In this document: positions 62,490-64,000 of the stretch, piece after piece | Numbering within the stretch: the stretch's first letter is position 1 | Layout of the letters: each line of letters begins with the position of its first letter | Source of the DNA: Aeromonas popoffii | GTDB taxonomy: Bacteria; Pseudomonadota; Gammaproteobacteria; Enterobacterales; Aeromonadaceae | DNA: 64,000 nucleotides | Direction: 5' to 3' | NCBI RefSeq assembly: GCF_000820025.1 | Contig: NZ_CDBI01000062.1 | Location: 4,462-68,461, forward strand | The notes under the pieces: generated by a model | What the model saw: the letters and a program-made list of their open reading frames with translations, nothing else | Told to the model about the DNA's origin: nothing | The model's database searches: none | Position numbers and translations under genes: made by a program

Positions 62490-63164
62490 TCATGCCAGTT
62501 CCAGGCTGTAGCCCAGCCCGCGATGGGTCAGGATCAGGTTGGCGTCCGGGTCGCGCTCCCGCAGCTTGGCGCGGATGGTCTTGATGTGGGTGTCGACGGT
62601 GCGATCCAGGCTCTCCTCCGCCCCGCTCCATACCAGATCCATCAGCTGCTGACGGGAGTAGACCCGGCCCGGTGCCTGCATCAGCGTCTTGAGCAGCAGG
62701 TATTCGTAGCGAGTGAGCGCCAGTGGCTGACCGTGAAAGCTGATGCGGGCCCGCTCCTCATCCAGTGCCAGCAATTGGCTCGGTTGGGGGAGTGTGGGCT
62801 GGCTACGGCGCAGTATTACCCGCACCCTGGCGCAAACTTCCCGTGGCGAGAAGGGCTTGGCTACATAGTCGTCGGCTCCTATCTCCAGCCCGATCAGTCT
62901 GTCTATCTCCTCGCTGCGGGCGGTGAGAAACATCAACGGAGTGTCGCAGTGGGCCCGCACCTGCTTGCATAGCTCGAAGCCGCTGATGTCTGGCAGTCCC
63001 ACATCCAGGATCAGAAAATCGGGCCGCGTCTGTTGCAGTCGCGTCAACAGCGACTGACCAAGGGGAAACCACTCCACCTCGAAGCCGTCGGTTTGCAGCG
63101 CATAGATCAGGGTGTCGGCGATGCTGGCCTCATCTTCCACCAGCCAGATGACTTTTTTTTGCAT
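62490..63164 (-). CDS. blrA: Response regulator BlrA (CreB-like)
   Basis: A 224-residue OmpR-family regulator. The receiver starts KKVIWLVEDEASIADTLIYA and holds the phosphorylated Asp54 (FLILDVGLPDISGFELCKQV) and KPFSPREVCARV. The winged helix includes RYEYLLLKTLMQAPGRVYS and TVDTHIKTIRAKL. ATG 63164 is chosen over one ten codons upstream because GAGGA stands directly before it and CreB homologues start MQ. It recognises TTCAC-N6-TTCAC tags; the one before creD is in this window. Confidence 0.94.
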   Translation of the reverse strand: MQKKVIWLVEDEASIADTLIYALQTDGFEVEWFPLGQSLLTRLQQTRPDFLILDVGLPDISGFELCKQVRAHCDTPLMFLTARSEEIDRLIGLEIGADDYVAKPFSPREVCARVRVILRRSQPTLPQPSQLLALDEERARISFHGQPLALTRYEYLLLKTLMQAPGRVYSRQQLMDLVWSGAEESLDRTVDTHIKTIRAKLRERDPDANLILTHRGLGYSLELA

Positions 63165-63256
63165 GGCGTCCTCGTCGCAAATCAGCGTCCCCATTTTGGC
63201 ATCGAACCAAATCGGATCCTATTTGCTGTTTTATTTTTCCAAAAAAGGCGCTAAAA

Positions 63257-63280
63257 TTTCGATATTATTTCGAATCGAAA
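63257..63280 (+). promoter_or_regulatory. Operator-like repeats before the DeoR-family gene
   Basis: TTTCGATA (63257-63264) is followed 11 bases later by TTTCGAATCGAAA (63268-63280), a palindrome centred on one A. TTTCG repeats one helical turn apart are typical of DeoR-family sites. The element ends seven bases before the ATG. Confidence 0.65.
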
Positions 63281-63287
63281 CTTAAAG

Positions 63288-64000
63288 ATGACCAAACGTA
63301 ATACTCAGCAGCGTCGCCACACCATAGTGAGCCTGGTGCAGGAGCAGGGTGAAGTGAGCGTCGATACCCTGGCCAAGCACTTCTCCACCTCTGAAGTGAC
63401 CATCCGCAAAGATCTGGCTGTGCTGGAAACCGGTGGCCTGCTGTTGCGTCGTTACGGTGGTGCCATACCCCTGCCCAGCGAGATGGTGGTGGACTGCAAT
63501 CCCGAGCAAGTTTCGAAACGAAAGCTGGCCATAGCCCGTGCTGCCGCCGAACGGATCCGCGATCACAATCGCATCATCATCGACAGCGGCAGTACCACCA
63601 GCGCCATGATCCCCATGCTGGGAAACAAGCGCGGCCTCATCGTGATGACCAACTCCCTTAACGTGGCCGGCGCCCTGCGGGAATTGGAAAATGAGCCTAT
63701 TCTGTTGATGACGGGTGGCACTTGGGACCCTCACTCCGAATCCTTCCAGGGTCAGGTGGCGGAGCAGGTATTGCGCTCCTATGACTTCGACCAGCTGTTC
63801 ATTGGCGCCGATGGCATAGACCCGGAGCGGGGCACCACCACCTTCAACGAGCTGGTGGGCCTGTCACGGGTCATGGCTGAGGTGTCGCGGGAGGTCATCG
63901 TCATGGTTGAGTCGGAGAAGATAGGCCGCAAGATCCCCAACCTCGAGCTGCCTTGGGCGAACATCCAGACCCTGGTGACCGACGAAGGCTTGGCCACCTC
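63288..64000 (+). CDS. glmR: DeoR-family transcriptional regulator, probably GlmR (partial)
   Basis: The first 237 residues are visible and the frame runs off the window. The N-terminal DeoR helix-turn-helix reads QQRRHTIVSLVQEQGEVSVD, then LAKHFSTSEVTIRKDLAVLE. The sugar-phosphate-binding ISOCOT domain has IIIDSGSTTSAMIPMLGNK, MTNSLNVAGALRELEN and FIGADGIDPERGTTTFNE. In Pseudomonas a DeoR gene (glmR) sits between glmU and glmS, and the same order is likely here with glmS beyond the edge. It would then sense a hexosamine phosphate. An operator lies before the start and a near copy at 63511. Confidence 0.85.
   Translation, partial: MTKRNTQQRRHTIVSLVQEQGEVSVDTLAKHFSTSEVTIRKDLAVLETGGLLLRRYGGAIPLPSEMVVDCNPEQVSKRKLAIARAAAERIRDHNRIIIDSGSTTSAMIPMLGNKRGLIVMTNSLNVAGALRELENEPILLMTGGTWDPHSESFQGQVAEQVLRSYDFDQLFIGADGIDPERGTTTFNELVGLSRVMAEVSREVIVMVESEKIGRKIPNLELPWANIQTLVTDEGLAT
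63511..63523 (+). promoter_or_regulatory. Second, intragenic operator-like element in the DeoR gene
   Basis: TTTCGAAACGAAA differs from TTTCGAATCGAAA at 63268-63280 by one base in 13. It lies 243 bases inside the reading frame. Confidence 0.5.

Overview
The window is a replication-origin-proximal piece of a gammaproteobacterial chromosome, most probably Aeromonas. The basis for that call is the gene order gyrB-recF-dnaN-dnaA, rpmH-rnpA-yidD-yidC-mnmE, mioC-oriC-mnmG-rsmG-parA-parB-atpIBEFHAGDC-glmU, the high GC content, and the creD / class D beta-lactamase / BlrAB-type block just after glmU, which is known from Aeromonas. No insertion sequence, prophage or CRISPR array was seen.

Left arm (1-13.4 kb): a divergent organophosphate uptake locus (partial PgtC-like sensor protein, OPA-family antiporter) is followed by a PykA-type pyruvate kinase. 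Then come a ricin-fold lipoprotein, a four-gene tRNA operon (Arg-CCG, His-GTG, Leu-CAG, Pro-TGG), a TetR-controlled RND efflux pair, an orphan sensor kinase and glutathione reductase. A lower-GC stretch (about 13.4-16.3 kb) carries a LysR regulator divergent from a short-chain dehydrogenase. The complete potassium system kdpFABCDE follows, with repeated KdpE-like boxes upstream and a tandem duplication of the kdpD start that makes a 21-codon leader peptide.

Middle (24.3-31.7 kb): a Bcr/CflA-like exporter with a divergent AraC regulator, a small periplasmic protein, avtA, two small heat-shock genes (sigma-32 promoter, ROSE-like thermometers), an UlaG-like metallo-hydrolase, a regulator reduced by a large internal deletion, a WYL regulator and a VOC protein. 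Four 16-bp parS sites lie at 24.3, 26.7, 31.6 and 34.2 kb, and parAB lies at 48.4-50.1 kb.

Core origin region (31.7-57.2 kb): gyrB, recF, dnaN and dnaA read leftwards. A three-gene polar amino acid ABC transporter sits between dnaA and rpmH. mioC and mnmG flank an oriC-like region with 18 GATC sites and several DnaA boxes. A remnant of a FecCD-type siderophore permease lies between mnmE and mioC. The ATP synthase operon starts from a strong sigma-70-type promoter.

Right arm (57.2-64 kb): glmU, then on the minus strand blrA/creB, blrB/creC, an OXA-12/AmpS-like beta-lactamase and creD with a TTCAC-N6-TTCAC tag. The window ends inside a DeoR-family regulator (probably glmR, expected upstream of glmS) that has an operator at its start and a near-identical copy inside its coding region.
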